Positions 1 through 11,990 of a DNA stretch of 64,000 nt are shown here, piece after piece. Position numbers and translations under genes: made by a program. The stretch covers positions 9,596,497 to 9,660,496 of the forward strand of contig CM055188.1 in NCBI GenBank assembly GCA_029224185.1, given 5' to 3'. Origin of the DNA: Karalla daura (taxonomy: Eukaryota > Chordata > Actinopteri > Chaetodontiformes > Leiognathidae). The first letter of the stretch is position 1, and each line of letters starts with the position of its first letter. Under the pieces are notes generated by a model. It made no database searches, was not told the DNA's origin, and saw nothing but the letters and a program-made list of their open reading frames with translations.

Positions 1-235
1 CATGATATATCTACACAACTATATGTGTGGGTGGGTGCGTGCGTGTGTGTATATACATGTATGTAGCATACAGATATATATATCAGGGTTTTTCCTACGT
101 GGCAGCCCCCAGCCAGAGTGATTGATAGTCAAGTCGTCAAGTCAGCTGCTGTCACCCTCACAGCCCCCTTTCCCTAATGTGGATGTGGAGAGGCTCTTCT
201 CTTCACATTGGACTACAAGGAGTGCATGAGGAGGT
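1..235. other. no gene recognised; AT/GT-rich start of window
   Basis: The first 80 bases are a GT/AT-rich low-complexity stretch. The rest is unique-looking sequence up to the left arm of the palindromic element. No coding exon was recognised. Confidence 0.5.
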
Positions 236-1352
236 TCTACGGACCCTTTCACAACCGACGTCATCAAAAAGCTGCGCGTGCATAGGGGCAACGGAAGTGT
301 CGAATCGATGTTCCCCATTCATTTTGAATGAGAGAGACAAAAACATTGAGGGAAAAGTTGAGAGAGCAAACCGTTTCCTCCATTAAAATATCTGGTTGCT
401 GTGTCTACAGGTGTCAGAAGCGATATTCTATCGGCAGAGTAAAGTTTTGTAGGATTCTGAGGAGGGCGGCCATTCCTAAGGTGTCTGTTGCTGCAGGCGA
501 TTAAACATGTTGACTCGAATCAGGACGCAATCTGAAATGCTCATGTCTGTAGCGCCCACTTTATACCCGTTAAGGTAATCCGTTATTGTGTGCCTCGGCC
601 ACGGTCCATGGTCCAAAGTCTCTCTGTGTCCATGGTCCAGAGTCTCTCTGTGTCCATGGTCCAGAGTCTCTCTGTGTCCATGGTCCAGAGTCTCTCTGTG
701 TCCATGGTCCAGTCTCTCTGTGTCCATGGTCCAGAGCGTCTCTGCGTCGCCGGCTCCGAGTCTCTGCTCCCTGCAGCAGCTCCAGCCTCTGACTGTCACA
801 ACCCCCTCATGCTACGTTGTCCCCCAGCTCCAGCTTGGGAGAACTTTTTAGACTGAATTCGGAATCAATGCCATGGTACCCGATGTCCTGTACGTGACCA
901 CAGGCGACGTATTCGTACGCATCCAGTACCTTATAGGCTCGTAACTTTTGGTTTCTCTCGGTTTCTGAATTAAATGAGCATAAATATTGGGAAATTGTAT
1001 ATTTGGCCACTCGCAGAGATCAGAGATGCACATTTCTGACCATTAGACCTGGTCTCAGGAACAGAGACAAGAGTCACAGCACGTCTCCATGTACCCGGTC
1101 ACAGCCACTGTCGGTTGCTCTGAAATGGTCGCGATCCTCTCTCAATCCTGTAAAACTTTATTCTATCGGTAGAATATCGATTCTGCAACTGTGAAATCAA
1201 CAGCCAGACATTTTCATGCGGGGAACATTGCTATCTCAGCTTATTTCTCAATGTTTTTGACTCCCTCATTAAGAATGAATGGGGAACAACGGCACTTCCG
1301 TTGCCACAATGCGCGCGCATACATCATTGTCTACAAACAGTAAAAGGGTCTA
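236..1352. mobile_element. non-autonomous DNA element with ~230-bp inverted terminal repeats
   Basis: The left arm (about 236-470) and right arm (about 1120-1352) are inverted repeats of roughly 75-80% identity by eye. Shared blocks include GGCAACGGAAGTG, GTTCCCCATTCATT, GTCAAAAACATTGA (one mismatch) and the pair CGATATTCTATCGGCAGA/CGATATTCTACCGATAGA. The arms diverge beyond about 236 and 1352, so these are taken as the ends. A TA lies at each edge, which could be a target duplication but is too short to prove it. No transposase is visible inside. The centre holds a 24-bp minisatellite. The family was not identified. Confidence 0.7.
606..735. repeat. 24-bp minisatellite (CCATGGTCC...), about 6 copies
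   Basis: CCATGGTCC recurs at 606, 630, 654, 678, 702 and 724 with the spacer AGAGTCTCTCTGTGT. The period is 24 bases and the last unit is shortened by 2. The array lies inside the palindromic element and creates spurious reading frames in all six frames. Confidence 0.9.
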
Positions 1353-1466
1353 TACAATGAAAAATAGGAGGCTGTAATGTTCTCTGTTTGGCTGTGAGAT
1401 GTGTAGCCAAATAGTCACAACTTAATGCACTTTCAATTCAAAGTTGGCACCGTATTTATGTATGTA

Positions 1467-1805
1467 CAATGGAACCTCGAGATACGAAATTAATTCGTTC
1501 CCGAGGGGCTTTCGTATCTTGAAAGCTTTCTTATTATGAAAACACGAAAATTTAACCCCCCTCCACCCCCCAAAATATACAACAGTTTTAATATATTAAA
1601 ATATATGTATGTACGTACATACAAAAATATACATATGAATGTAAATAGGACAGAGAGGACCGCTGTCAGGTGGCACTTACGATTTCGTTATCGTATTTTA
1701 AATATTTATTCGTTAAATGAGATGTAAATTTCTTCAAAGTCCTATTCCTATTCTGACTTTTTCATATAACAGGGCGTTTATAAATCGAGGTTTCTCTCTA
1801 TATTG
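1467..1805. repeat. possible mariner-like MITE with degenerate terminal repeats
   Basis: The left end, GGAACCTCGAGATACGAA, is partly inverted at the right end near 1780-1803 (AAATCGAGG...CTATATTG). Such AACCTCGA termini are common in short mariner-type elements of animals. The match is weak and no transposase is present. Confidence 0.3.
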
Positions 1806-3700
1806 TTTTAATAACAGAATGCCTTAACATGATAACTGTCATTTTCTTATTAGGACTCTTAAAAACTATGTTGCCTGTAAAAAAGCGAGTCAGGGCAGAG
1901 AATATGGTCAGGATGGTACCACCTCTGCCTCATTCTGAGCCCGGAAATACCCTGTACATACCTGTGTGCTATTAATATCATTGTCATGCAGCTCTGTTTC
2001 TCACTCTATCTGAAACCAACTAGTCGAGGCAGATGGTTGCCAAGCCTGGTTAGCTCACTGTCTGCTAAGTTTTTCCTCACCACCACTGCCAAGAACGTGT
2101 CCACAGGGAGTAAGAGTATGGGCCAGCCCCGCTCTTTATAAAAAGCAACACCAGGCTCTTAAAATGATTTGACACCAGATAAATGCAACTGAATCCCAAT
2201 AAACAACTGAAATTCTGCTTATATTTTTTGTACAGTGATTGCAAGGACAGAAATATATCAAGAGATTTCAGAAAAAGGGCTTAATGTAATGTACAGACAC
2301 ACAGACCTGGGTGCTATGACTTTCAAACTCCTGACCTTGTTTCTTGTGGAGACCTACCTAAAACCAGAAGCTGTTTCTGCAGTTCTCTGCTACTGGTACA
2401 GATGATTTACCAACGGTCGATGAATTCTCAAGGGAAAAGCTAGTTTATGGTCAGCAGTGCAATGTGACACTGAGCACAACCAGAGTGGTAGACAGTATTA
2501 TAGAGTGATTATAAAGAAACAATAATACTGAGAATGAGAGAATCAGCTCTGAGAATGACCTCAACTGGATCATTATTTTGTGCCAGCAAAAAAAAGCCAT
2601 TGTAGGTTCAACACCAGATCCACACCTTTATATGCGTCATTTTAATAAGACTTTCTAGCAGCTATAAGTGCCATTTCCAATGCAGGAACCCATGCGTAAT
2701 TTCACAAGGCCAGGACAATCGTTGCATGTGTTCACTGGAGGAACCTGCCCAGGTGCACCATTTACAAGATCTTTTACAGTACCAAACCAAGTCCCTGTTC
2801 CACGGATGGCACTTGGACCGGCCCAGGAGACACGACTGAAAACAACAGTGTCTCTCGTTCACAGCTTCCACTAGCATGAACATGAACACACAAACCAAAA
2901 ACACGGCAACTATCTCAGCTTCTTACATGTTTTTTCTCTTTTCTCCTCATTGCTTTTCTTTGTCATGAAAAAAAAAGTATCAAGAGTTTTGATTGTTGCA
3001 TTCTCATCACTGAGCATTCACCCTGCAGTGGAGATACAACCATGGAGGAGGCCAAGTGACAGGAACAGTCCCTGTTAAGTTCCTGCCCCCAGTGGAAATG
3101 CACCTATAGTGTAGCAGAAAGAGCCCCATGTATGGCTCAGGTGTGCTAGGGAGATGGATCAACAAGGTCCTTTATACTGCTAAACATAGCAACCAGGACC
3201 TTTGGTATAACGCCCCAACTTACTCTCTCGACATGACAAGAAAAAACACAAAATGAGAAAGATATGCTTTTTCAAAAACGTAGCTAACAGTCTGAGAAAG
3301 AAAAATATTATTTTAAAGACGATTAACAGAGGATACACATTATTTTGATTAATCTGAAACAAAGCACAGGACTTTCAATGAACTGATCAATCAATCTTTT
3401 CATACAATCGTTAACATACATACCCAGATTTATACCAGTCTAATGAGTTGGCCCAGGATAGTTTTGTTGTAGATATTTCTGATGTTGAACAAACCATGAC
3501 CACTGCATAAACATCATACAATTGACAGCATTTTGTATGTATGCATTTGTATGAAGTGATATAAAGTCACAAGTGAGTGCAGTCAATGGACATAGTGTGG
3601 AAAGAAGTTGAAGATGTCAAATATTTGTTCATTTGTGTTCTGCTTGTTCAAAAGATATATGATGAATTTAACATGTAAATAAACATGTATGTATATGTGT
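1806..3700. other. no gene confirmed; one Cys-rich reading frame
   Basis: Mostly unremarkable AT-rich sequence. One minus-strand frame (2662-2904) starts with a hydrophobic segment and is cysteine-rich. It overlaps a second open minus frame entered from an acceptor-like site. Neither was recognised, so neither is called as a gene. Confidence 0.4.
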
Positions 3701-3701
3701 T

Positions 3702-3792
3702 TCTATCTCTCTCTATCTATCCTGCTATCTATCTCTCTATCCTATCTATCTATCCATCTATCTATCTATCTATCTCTCTATCTATCTATGTA
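3702..3792. repeat. TCTA/TCTC tetranucleotide microsatellite
   Basis: About 90 bases of interrupted (TCTA)n with TCTC variants, read directly from the sequence. Confidence 0.95.
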
Positions 3793-4505
3793 TTCTTCTG
3801 TGTGAACCCTGCTCAGGGGAGCTCTACCTATTGCTCTTTATGGCTCAAACAAACAGTAATCTGAAACTAGGTAAAGCTAGAAGCTTCCCTATGCACATCT
3901 TTGGCTTTCTGATAGAAAAACATTTCCCATCTTTCTATATTTTGAAATAAAATTACAGGTAACAAATTAATTAGTAATGAATTAGTAATCAATTAACTGA
4001 CATGCAAACCAGAAACTGCAGACCCTCTGACAAAGTGGTAAAAGGCTTGTAGTTTTTTTTTTAATATAAAATCAAGCATGTGCCTAAAAACACAAAACAC
4101 TTTGTTCACTGTTCCCAACAAAGGACAACATCTAGCCATCATTTACACCTCATTTCGTAAATGGCTGCTTGTTCTCTCTCAGACATTGTACAGAATGGTG
4201 ATAAACTGCTGGTAAGGAATCAAGATCATATCATTTACATGCCAGGCCAACATATTAACACCATTCATCTGATTAGTGTCTGAAGCAGACCAAACCACCC
4301 TGGATGAACTGTCTGAACTTCCTCTGCCTTTGTAGAGGTTCAGTCAGCTGTCCAGTGCTACAGCTCAAATGTGCAACTTCTTCCAACAGTTTAGGTTCAA
4401 AACCACAAAAAACTCAAGGGACAGGGGTAGGTAGTAAACATATGACTTTGCCGGCCCTGCATCAGTATAGAGAACAAATCAATGTGCTGCTGACCTTGCT
4501 TAACA
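3793..4505. other. no gene recognised
   Basis: AT-rich intergenic sequence with an oligo-T run near 4050. Nothing coding was recognised on either strand. Confidence 0.5.
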
Positions 4506-4506
4506 C

Positions 4507-4700
4507 ACCTGGGGCCTGTTTCAGAAAGCAGATTTAGTGAAAACTCTGAGTACGTAAAGCCTGAAATGAGGAAAACTCAGGATTTTCTGTTTCAGAGCAA
4601 GGGGTAACTTAAACTCGGTCATCTACTATGGCAACTGACTACTGACCCTAACATGGTCAGGAGCACGTTTTCTTGGAGAAACCTCAAGTTCCTAGCTGTC
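4507..4700. repeat. MITE-like interspersed repeat, GGGGCCTGTTTCAGAAAGCAG start
   Basis: The segment begins with GGGGCCTGTTTCAGAAAGCAG (shown to 20 bases elsewhere as GGGCCTGTTTCAGAAAGCAG), and its interior repeats the theme as ACTCAGGATTTTCTGTTTCA. GGGCCTGTTTCA-type starts are typical of fish PIF/Harbinger-like MITEs. The right end and target duplication were not found, so the boundaries and family are approximate. Confidence 0.4.
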
Positions 4701-6104
4701 TCCTCCCCTTACACCACACCCATTTCGATTCATTCATTCATTCTGTGCGGGTTACAGCTGAGGTTCACAGTCTGGTTCGTCATAAAAATCTAACGTTTGA
4801 CCATGGACTATCCTGTTCTCCATGATCCAGTGGATGAACAGACAATATTATGTTGCAGGGCATAAGTTGAAAGATTGCATTTTGCATTTTATCTTTTCCC
4901 TGGCACTTTTCTTTTTTTAGTGGTACCGTTTTTCTTCACAGTCCATTAAATACATCCATCCACCTCATCTGTCCTCAGACCACCATGATCACCCACCATG
5001 AACTTGAACCTTCAGCAGATTCTTTGTGTTGTGTTACGTTTCTTTGTGAATGGGAGTTATGTTTATAATGTCGCTGATGCAGAACACACAAGAGTTATCA
5101 AGGATGAGTTTCACAGGAATGCAGACAAATGATGAGGAAATCCATTAAAATGTATTATTACAAATAATAAATTAGTAATTAGTAATTAGTAAATTACATT
5201 GTGCTGCAGCCTCATTGACCAGGTGTCAGTACCATGAATCAGGAGGAATTTAAACGCAACCCAATGGCACTGGAGCCTACAGACACAGACACTGAACCTG
5301 TTGTACGTGTGTATGTGTGTGTGTTGACATGGTTACCAGCCTGTGGGTCAGTCTGCCTTTCCCATTCTTCATATGGACCATTTTCTCCCATTTCTGGGAC
5401 AACAACACACTGATTGAGCCACAGGTTTTGATGCATCATTTGCAAAAATTGTAGGAAAAGTGAATAAAAAAATTAGTCAGAAGACGAATGAGAAAAAGAA
5501 AAAGAAGAAACGTGGTGAATAACAATAGATGCCCCTCGATTCTGGCATCCTGTGGCACTAACAATAATAATAATTTATTCCACATAGACACAATACGCTT
5601 GCATTGATTAGTGCCACTGGACCCAGGTCCAGGAGCAACTATTGCTCTTCCATAAATGTTTTACATGTTTGTTTGTTTTTTCCTCTTTTCCTCTACTGGC
5701 TAATTTTCAATTCGCCACTCCTAGAGTTTTGGGAGCATGCAGGAAAATGATATATCAAACGTCACTTGGTAGGGATAATTGATCAGCAAAATTTTCCCAT
5801 TTAATGAGTGGAGCAAAAACATTTTTCACCCTCAAACCACTCAGCCATAGTTTGACACAGAAACTTAATTTAAACCAATTTAAAATGGAGGAAACCTTGT
5901 GGGCTCTTCATGTTGTTTCCAACATGTTGATAAGTTGTATAGGTTGTCATCATTGCCTTCTCAAAGACCCTGTGGTTTTCAGATCTAAATTGCCATTATG
6001 AAACATGATACCTCTTTCCCATAGCAGGACACTCTAAATTTGTCAACTACAAAATTTCTACTTGTATGTTGCTCAAACAAATTCAGCCTCTTCATCCTCC
6101 TGCG
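4701..6104. other. no gene confirmed; one open minus frame
   Basis: AT-rich sequence. A minus-strand frame at 5239-5445 is open for 68 codons, but part of it is an imperfect GTGT run and it matches no family I recognise. TAATTAG-type short repeats occur near 5160-5190. Confidence 0.4.
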
Positions 6105-6560
6105 TTTGTGAGCAGGTGTTAATGGCAGTTGCTATGGTAATGTGTATGCAGGAACACATTCAGTGCTTACTGGTAGGCATCCTGGCCAGAGGCCCAGACC
6201 TCCTCAAATGGCTCCTCTCAATGCAGAGAAGCAGCTCTACTTTGAGCCTCCTCCTGTGTCTGGGCTTCTCAACCTCTCTTGAATGCTAAGCCCAGCCACT
6301 TGATGTCATCCTTTATCTCATTACCCACTATTCATGACCAAAGATGATGGTTGGAACGAAGATAGACCAGTATTTCAAGAATATTACAACTCAACTCTGT
6401 CCTCGCCACAATATAACAGTACAGCAACCATATAACTGCCACAATCCATCAGTCAGCCTTCCATTACAAAATTGAATTGCTCCTCCCAAGTCAGAGGTTT
6501 ACAGAGTTTACATACTCCTCTCTATTTCCCTGGAATAGGCCTTACCAGGAAGGCTGAGGA
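6105..6560. repeat. degraded interspersed repeat common in fish genomes
   Basis: A segment including CAGAGAAGCAGCTCTACTTT, a TTTGAGCCTCCTCC block and a later ATGACCAAAGATGATGGTTG resembles a high-copy teleost interspersed repeat that I know by its consensus feel only. The class is not certain. No coding capacity survives. Confidence 0.4.
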
Positions 6561-8440
6561 GTGTAATTCCTAAACCCCGTTGTCTCCCCTCTTGAAAATG
6601 GGAACCAACGTCCCAGTTTGCCACTTAAGAGGCACTGTCCACATTGGTCTTCACACAACGTCACATTGCATGAAAAATCAGATGGAGGGCTGGAAGCGTA
6701 GTAGCCTAATCACTGAAGATCTGTTAAGTTTACAACCCCTCCATTTGTTCTAAATGAATGTGCTGAAGTTGTTCACAAAGGTGAGAAATTTGAAACGCTT
6801 ACCCAACAGTGCCATAAATGGTGGGCCCGCAGTTGCTGTGATTATACAGCATTAGGCTGTCATTGCATGCTTATTAGTTAGTAATGATTATGATTAGCTT
6901 TTATGGTCGACTCATATGGGCTTCACTGCTACTTTTTGGACTGCCCTGGTGCTTTGGGGAAGGTTGAGACACTAGACAAGGCTCCAACTGTCAACCTTGA
7001 TTCCCAAAAAAACAACACGTTTTCATAACACATAAAACAATACACTGTAAGAACAAATTCTCATCCTGGTGAAGACCAAACAATAATCACCATAGAGCTG
7101 TTTGGTACTGAGGTTGTGGACCCACCCGCTGACCAAAGAAAAGTACATGCCTCCATACTTTTATAAGGTATCATCAGTTGTTTGCCATTGTAGGATGTCT
7201 GAAGGACCAGATAGTTTATAATAGATAACCTCCATTGCTGGAAAACCTTAAGGTTCGGTCAAAAATTCACTCATCTTCATTAGATACAAGTCATGTCCAA
7301 CATATCTGTAAATCTGTATCTGTAAATTCATTACTTGCATCATTGTCTTGCATCTTGAAACTGGATCCAAATTCATACATGACTCTCTACAATGGTTTCC
7401 TCCATAGACATCCTCTTATTGATTCTCATTGAGTGAGAATAACAAGTACAAATTGATTTTTTGCATTAAATTTTACAGCAGACACATAGTGCATCAGTGT
7501 GCATTATTTACAGTGCACATTTGCATTCAACTTGAAAGAAACTTCAACCAATATGAAACGGGCAAAGCAACCTTGAGGAAGGCATTGAGGATACCAGTGA
7601 GAGTTTACACAGTTTAATGGCACCCACATCAACGAAGTAGACTGGACCTGGAGAACTGTCTTTCACTTAAAACACAGATGACGCACAACTCCACTGCTGC
7701 TGGTGCTTGCTTGACAGTCAGTCGTCTCACTAAGTAGTGTATCAAACACTTGACATTCCTGCAAATTAACTGCATGCTGTGAGGCAAAGTGGAGTCTTAA
7801 CAGATATTGCAACTCGCTTTAGTATCATCTTTTCCTGGGAAATATAGTCACACTAGACAACGTGTTTGCAATGTTGCAACTTGCAAATGTTTGTTTTTTT
7901 CATTTATTTCAATCTCTGTATATTCTCATAGAAATTAATAAATAGAAGTATTGTAATATAAATGAGTTTCAGCAAAACAAAAACAGTAAAAAGACAGAGG
8001 CAAAATCACCTGAATATATCTTCATCCTGCAATGTTTTGAGTCAGAGACATAAGACCACAGGTTGCAAATAAAGATCAGTATATACACTGCTTCAAGCTC
8101 TTGGGCTGCTCTGTGGCAGCTACAAGAATATGTCCACTGTGCTAAAAACCCTCATACTACCCAACTTCTCTGGCCCTTCTTTTCATCCACGTCCTCATCG
8201 TTTGACCCACAGACTTTGTCCTCTTCATTAGCTTTTTGGAAGCAGCCCAAACATTAGCATTAACACATTAGCATGGTGTTTCTCTATTGTGTGCCTCAAC
8301 CTAACTTGGCAGCGATATATGGAGCAACTAGCCTGGTCATTGGCTCATTCATTCATGGTGTCATTTGCTTCAACCTATGGTTATATTCCAACCACACAAT
8401 TGGTTGGGCACAGGGCAACTTGCATCATCATTGGCTAGAA
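6561..8440. other. no gene recognised
   Basis: About 1.9 kb of AT-rich intergenic sequence. Short open frames occur but none shows splice-linked or conserved coding content. Confidence 0.5.
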
Positions 8441-8444
8441 TAGA

Positions 8445-8478
8445 CAGACCAGTACAGACCAGTACAGACCAGTACAGT
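8445..8478. repeat. 10-bp tandem repeat (AGTACAGACC)
   Basis: About three head-to-tail copies of AGTACAGACC, read directly from the sequence. Confidence 0.85.
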
Positions 8479-8524
8479 GCGGTGCAGCAGAGCTCACCTC
8501 AGCATGGCTGCTTGACGACGTCTT

Positions 8525-8660
8525 GAGGCTGGGGTGTACTTCCACAAAGTATGTTGCACGTGACATGATGCATACAACCAAAATTTTGAGACCTCGCAAA
8601 AAATGTCAGAATGGACACCAAAGATCCGGGGCAACTAGTTCCAGGTGCAACTGGGAGCAA
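8525..8660. repeat. interspersed repeat, GGCTGGGGTRTACTTCCACA family, copy 1
   Basis: It starts with GAGGCTGGGGTGTACTTCCA and carries a downstream AATTTTGAGACCTC block. Both blocks recur in the same order at 17,296-17,385, so this is a dispersed repeat family. The right boundary is not defined. Confidence 0.55.
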
Positions 8661-9629
8661 ATGTGAAGGGTTAACTCTAATGTATTCACAGGAGTTTGCT
8701 GTTGCTCCATTATTGCTTTTTCAGTAAAACAGACTATGATGAGAGTGAGGAAAGTCCAAATCCAAAGAAGAGCAGACTATGAATTGCACTTGGAAAAACT
8801 GTAATTCTCAACTTGACATATCACAGTTGTAACTATTGATCCACACATCTGCAAAAAACAAGCTGCAAGCGTAATTCACAACTCTTGAAATCATATCTGC
8901 GAGTTTGCAGTTGGAACTTCAGATCGGCAAATCTGTACAGCAAGATTAGTCTGTGTCATCCTTCTCATTTGACTTTTTGGCACAATTCTCAGTTGGGTAC
9001 GAGAAAAATTTTGCATTCGCAGGCCATGTTCTACCACCTGTGTCCAGTAGGTCGAGGTGTGCTACTGAATGACCAGAGCACCTCGGGGCACGCCCGCTTC
9101 CGCAAAGCATTCTGGGTAGCTAGGTAGAAAGCAACATTGCTTCACGCAGCAACACCACTTGCGTGAGTGGAGGGATATGGAGGCAAGAGGTGCTCTGGTA
9201 TGACAAAAAAATGTGGGTCTGCGTTCAGACTCTGGAGCAATCTGTTGGGTTATAAAAGTAATTCCAAGTGCAGGAGAGTGCAGCAGGGAGTTGGAAGGGA
9301 GCAGCTGGCTCAACTCTTGACACTGATCAAAGAAATTAATGAAATGGCAGGAAGATCGTGCAAACTTAAGAGGGAGACATATGCCGCAGCTGTTTCTGCC
9401 ACTTTCCTTAATTCATTCTATAAGTCAATATCAAGAGTTGAGTCATTCCCCTCCTTGTCCCCCTACTCTGTGCTGCGCTTCCGAACTTGGTTTGTATTCA
9501 CAACCCTATAGTGCACATCAGAGCCCGCACTGAGACCCACCATTTTGGCAGACAAGAGTTAGCCTCCTTAGTTCAATCTAGAGTCTGGTCCAGCATTCAC
9601 CATCTGAAAATCCCAACTATCACTTAGTG
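8661..9629. other. no gene confirmed; moderately GC-rich open frame
   Basis: A plus-strand frame at 9167-9511 is open for 114 codons and lysine/arginine-rich in places. I recognise no domain in it. It sits between interspersed repeats and could be a relic of a mobile-element gene. Confidence 0.35.
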
Positions 9630-9776
9630 AAACAGCCCTACTCAGCCCGACTTGGCCCAGCAGACAAGCAGGCACTAGAAAAACAGTACTGGGTTACACA
9701 TTCCAGGTAATGGAAACACACCCAAGGCCAAGTCGAGTAGAGTAGAGCCAAACCAGTATCATGTAGTAGAAAGGGA
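9630..9776. mobile_element. MITE-like element, copy 1 of a local pair
   Basis: Shares a colinear 150-bp core with 10,365-10,515: ACTCAGCCC-ACTTGGCCC, GGYACTAGAAAAAYAGTA, CATTCCAKGTAATGGAAACA, GTCGAGTAGA and a terminal TAGTRGAAA. The end resembles the GTTTCCACTA termini of fish hAT-like non-autonomous elements. It has no coding capacity. Confidence 0.6.
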
Positions 9777-10364
9777 CATTAGACACTGTGCAGAACCCTC
9801 AATCTACCAAGACTCTGGCAGAGGACCTGGGCTTAAGAATGACAGATACCATCCCAAGAGCCTGAGAATTTATAAATATATATAAATATGTGTGTGTATG
9901 TGTGTTTTGACATCCTGTGTCTTTCAGTCTTGCATTTCACACTGTTGATTTTGGCATAATTCAAACATATGAAAACACATTCAAACATTTTCAGGATTTT
10001 AACCCTTTAAGGGCCAGTGTGATTATTTGAAATACTGTAATAGTTAGCACAAAAAATAATTATTTTTTTCCAAACAAGAAATAGTACAGGGGTGAAACTT
10101 TGGCGTAGGGCTCAAACGATTACAATTTCAAATAACTCAAAAAAACATTGTGGCAGATTTTCATGAATAAAACCTTCATTTACCTACCCTTGGAATACAC
10201 AACCTGCTCGGTTTGTGTTTCACACGGACCTTGATTGCTGACTCACCGTAGCACAAGCTGAGAGGGTGTTAAGTATCATGTAAAGCAGAAACGTGTTCAT
10301 TCAATGTGATTGCTAATAAAGATAGATGCTAGTAAGATGCTAGTGCTAGTGTCATCCGGCACCA

Positions 10365-10515
10365 CCCACGCCCAGCGCGACTCAGCCCAACTTGGCCCGG
10401 CAGGCGAGTAGGTACTAGAAAAATAGTAGCAGGGTCACATTCCATGTAATGGAAACACACATCAAGCCGAGCCGAGTCGAGTAGAACCAAGCCGGTACTG
10501 TGTAGTGGAAACAGG
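10365..10515. mobile_element. MITE-like element, copy 2 of a local pair
   Basis: Second copy of the element at 9630-9776, in the same orientation. It ends in GTGTAGTGGAAACAGGG. Divergence between the two copies suggests independent insertions rather than a recent tandem duplication. Confidence 0.6.
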
Positions 10516-11229
10516 GAATTATTTGATTACTTACTTGATTTAATAAGAGAATAATTGATTACTAAAATAATCAATAGCTGATGCCCTTCCTTGGTGGTAA
10601 TCAGAGACTTGGATATGTCAAAGATCAGCGACAAAACTGATGCAATCGCAGTAATTTTTTTTATTTTTTTTTTACAGTGGACTCTGATCTCCAATGTAAC
10701 CAAAAATGTCTTCCATGAAACCACATTTTTTTAGTTTCTCTGCCATTACAGTATGGAGCACTCTTCACAAGTGTTCCTTCTGTGATGTCCGCGTTCGGTT
10801 TAAGTTATTTAAAATTTCTATTGTATTTCATCAGCTTCAACCAAGAATAAGAACAAAATAAATAAAAAAAACACACATATGCAAAAAAAAGTTGTTAAAA
10901 TATCGATGCGTGATGAAGTTGTGTTTTAGTGTTTGTTTTTGCACACAGGGGAATAGTGTAAATTAATTTTAGGAGGACACAAGGGTTCAAGTACATTTTC
11001 CATTAAAATTCACATTTTATAGAGGGAAATCATAGCACACCAAGATCGATTGGGCCACATGTTTTGTTATATAATTTGCCTCGGGGCTCTCACATATGTT
11101 TCAAAAAAAGGAGGGGATGAGTTCAGGAGGCTCAAATGTGCAGAGCAACAATAGAGATCTGCTCACTGCTCACTCAATCATTAATAAACGTAATAATTTC
11201 CTCACAGTTCAGTCCAAACCCATGAAACT
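10516..11229. other. no gene recognised
   Basis: AT-rich sequence with oligo-T and oligo-A runs. No exon was recognised. Confidence 0.5.
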
Positions 11230-11990
11230 GTGAGTTAGCCTCTACGGGTTCAGCTACGGATCGTACGCATGTAGTCGTGGAGCTCTGGAGCGCCCTGTAG
11301 TGGTGGCACTGAGAACACAGTTTGTCCAACACTGTTATCACCAGCACACTTTACAATGTTGTCCCACGTTCGTCTACCCACTACGATAAAGCTCGTCTAT
11401 AACTTACAGGGGTTTGGTAGAGGATGCCGTCATTTTATCACACACTTGAGAACTACAGATCGTCTCGCCGAACACTCTCCCAGTGATATTTCCTCTGTCT
11501 GAGCAGCTACGAGTTACACAGGCTCCCTCTGCTCCTCCGGCCGGCCCGATCATTACCTCACACACAGTAATCCGACCCATTTGGTGGGTCGTCAACGCAA
11601 AACTATGAGTGAAATTGAACATTATAGAGGCGGTTTTACCTTTTGAGCTGATCTGCGTGGGGGCTCCAGGAGCGGCTGTGCTGCCACTCCACGGTAAAAT
11701 GGCTGTTGAAGCGGAGCTGTGGGTGACAGACCAGGCGAGAGAGGCGGAGGCAGCAGCCGGGGAGAAAGGAGAGGGGGCGGGCTGTGATCTAACCGACCGA
11801 GGGTGGGGGTGGGGCCGAGCCACAGATTATTGGAAATAATTCTTAATTTAACTACATTAAGGGGACAAGACTTGAAACGATGTTGTGACTGCTTCCTGAC
11901 AGCAATTAATAGTAAAGTTTAACGTACTGGTTCAAGAGCTCTTCAACGTGCGCCGTGACGTCATTGTGGGCGGGGCTTAACGTTTTCAAG
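11230..11990. promoter_or_regulatory. orphan CpG-rich promoter-like region
   Basis: The segment is markedly richer in CpG than its surroundings. It contains GC boxes at 11,773-11,782 (GGGGGCGGGC) and 11,968-11,976 (GGGCGGGGC) and a perfect CRE, TGACGTCA, at 11,956-11,963. A good minus-strand 5' splice site (AAAG|GTAAAA) lies at 11,640/11,639, so a first exon could occupy roughly 11,640-11,823 on the minus strand. There an ATG at 11,823 opens a Pro/Ser/Ala-rich frame that looks more like UTR than protein. No downstream gene was recognised in either direction. Confidence 0.45.

Noticed and set aside
100..235. Short plus-strand text VDVERLF reminiscent of hAT transposase C-termini
   Set aside because: Only about seven residues, no flanking support; too short to call.
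476..856. Repetitive frames on both strands (HGHRETLD, SLCVHGPE)
   Set aside because: Produced by the 24-bp minisatellite; open in all frames because the period is a multiple of three.
11404..11839. Open frames of 139 (minus) and 76 (plus) codons
   Set aside because: Composition is that of a GC-rich promoter, with no recognised domain. Kept as a regulatory region only.
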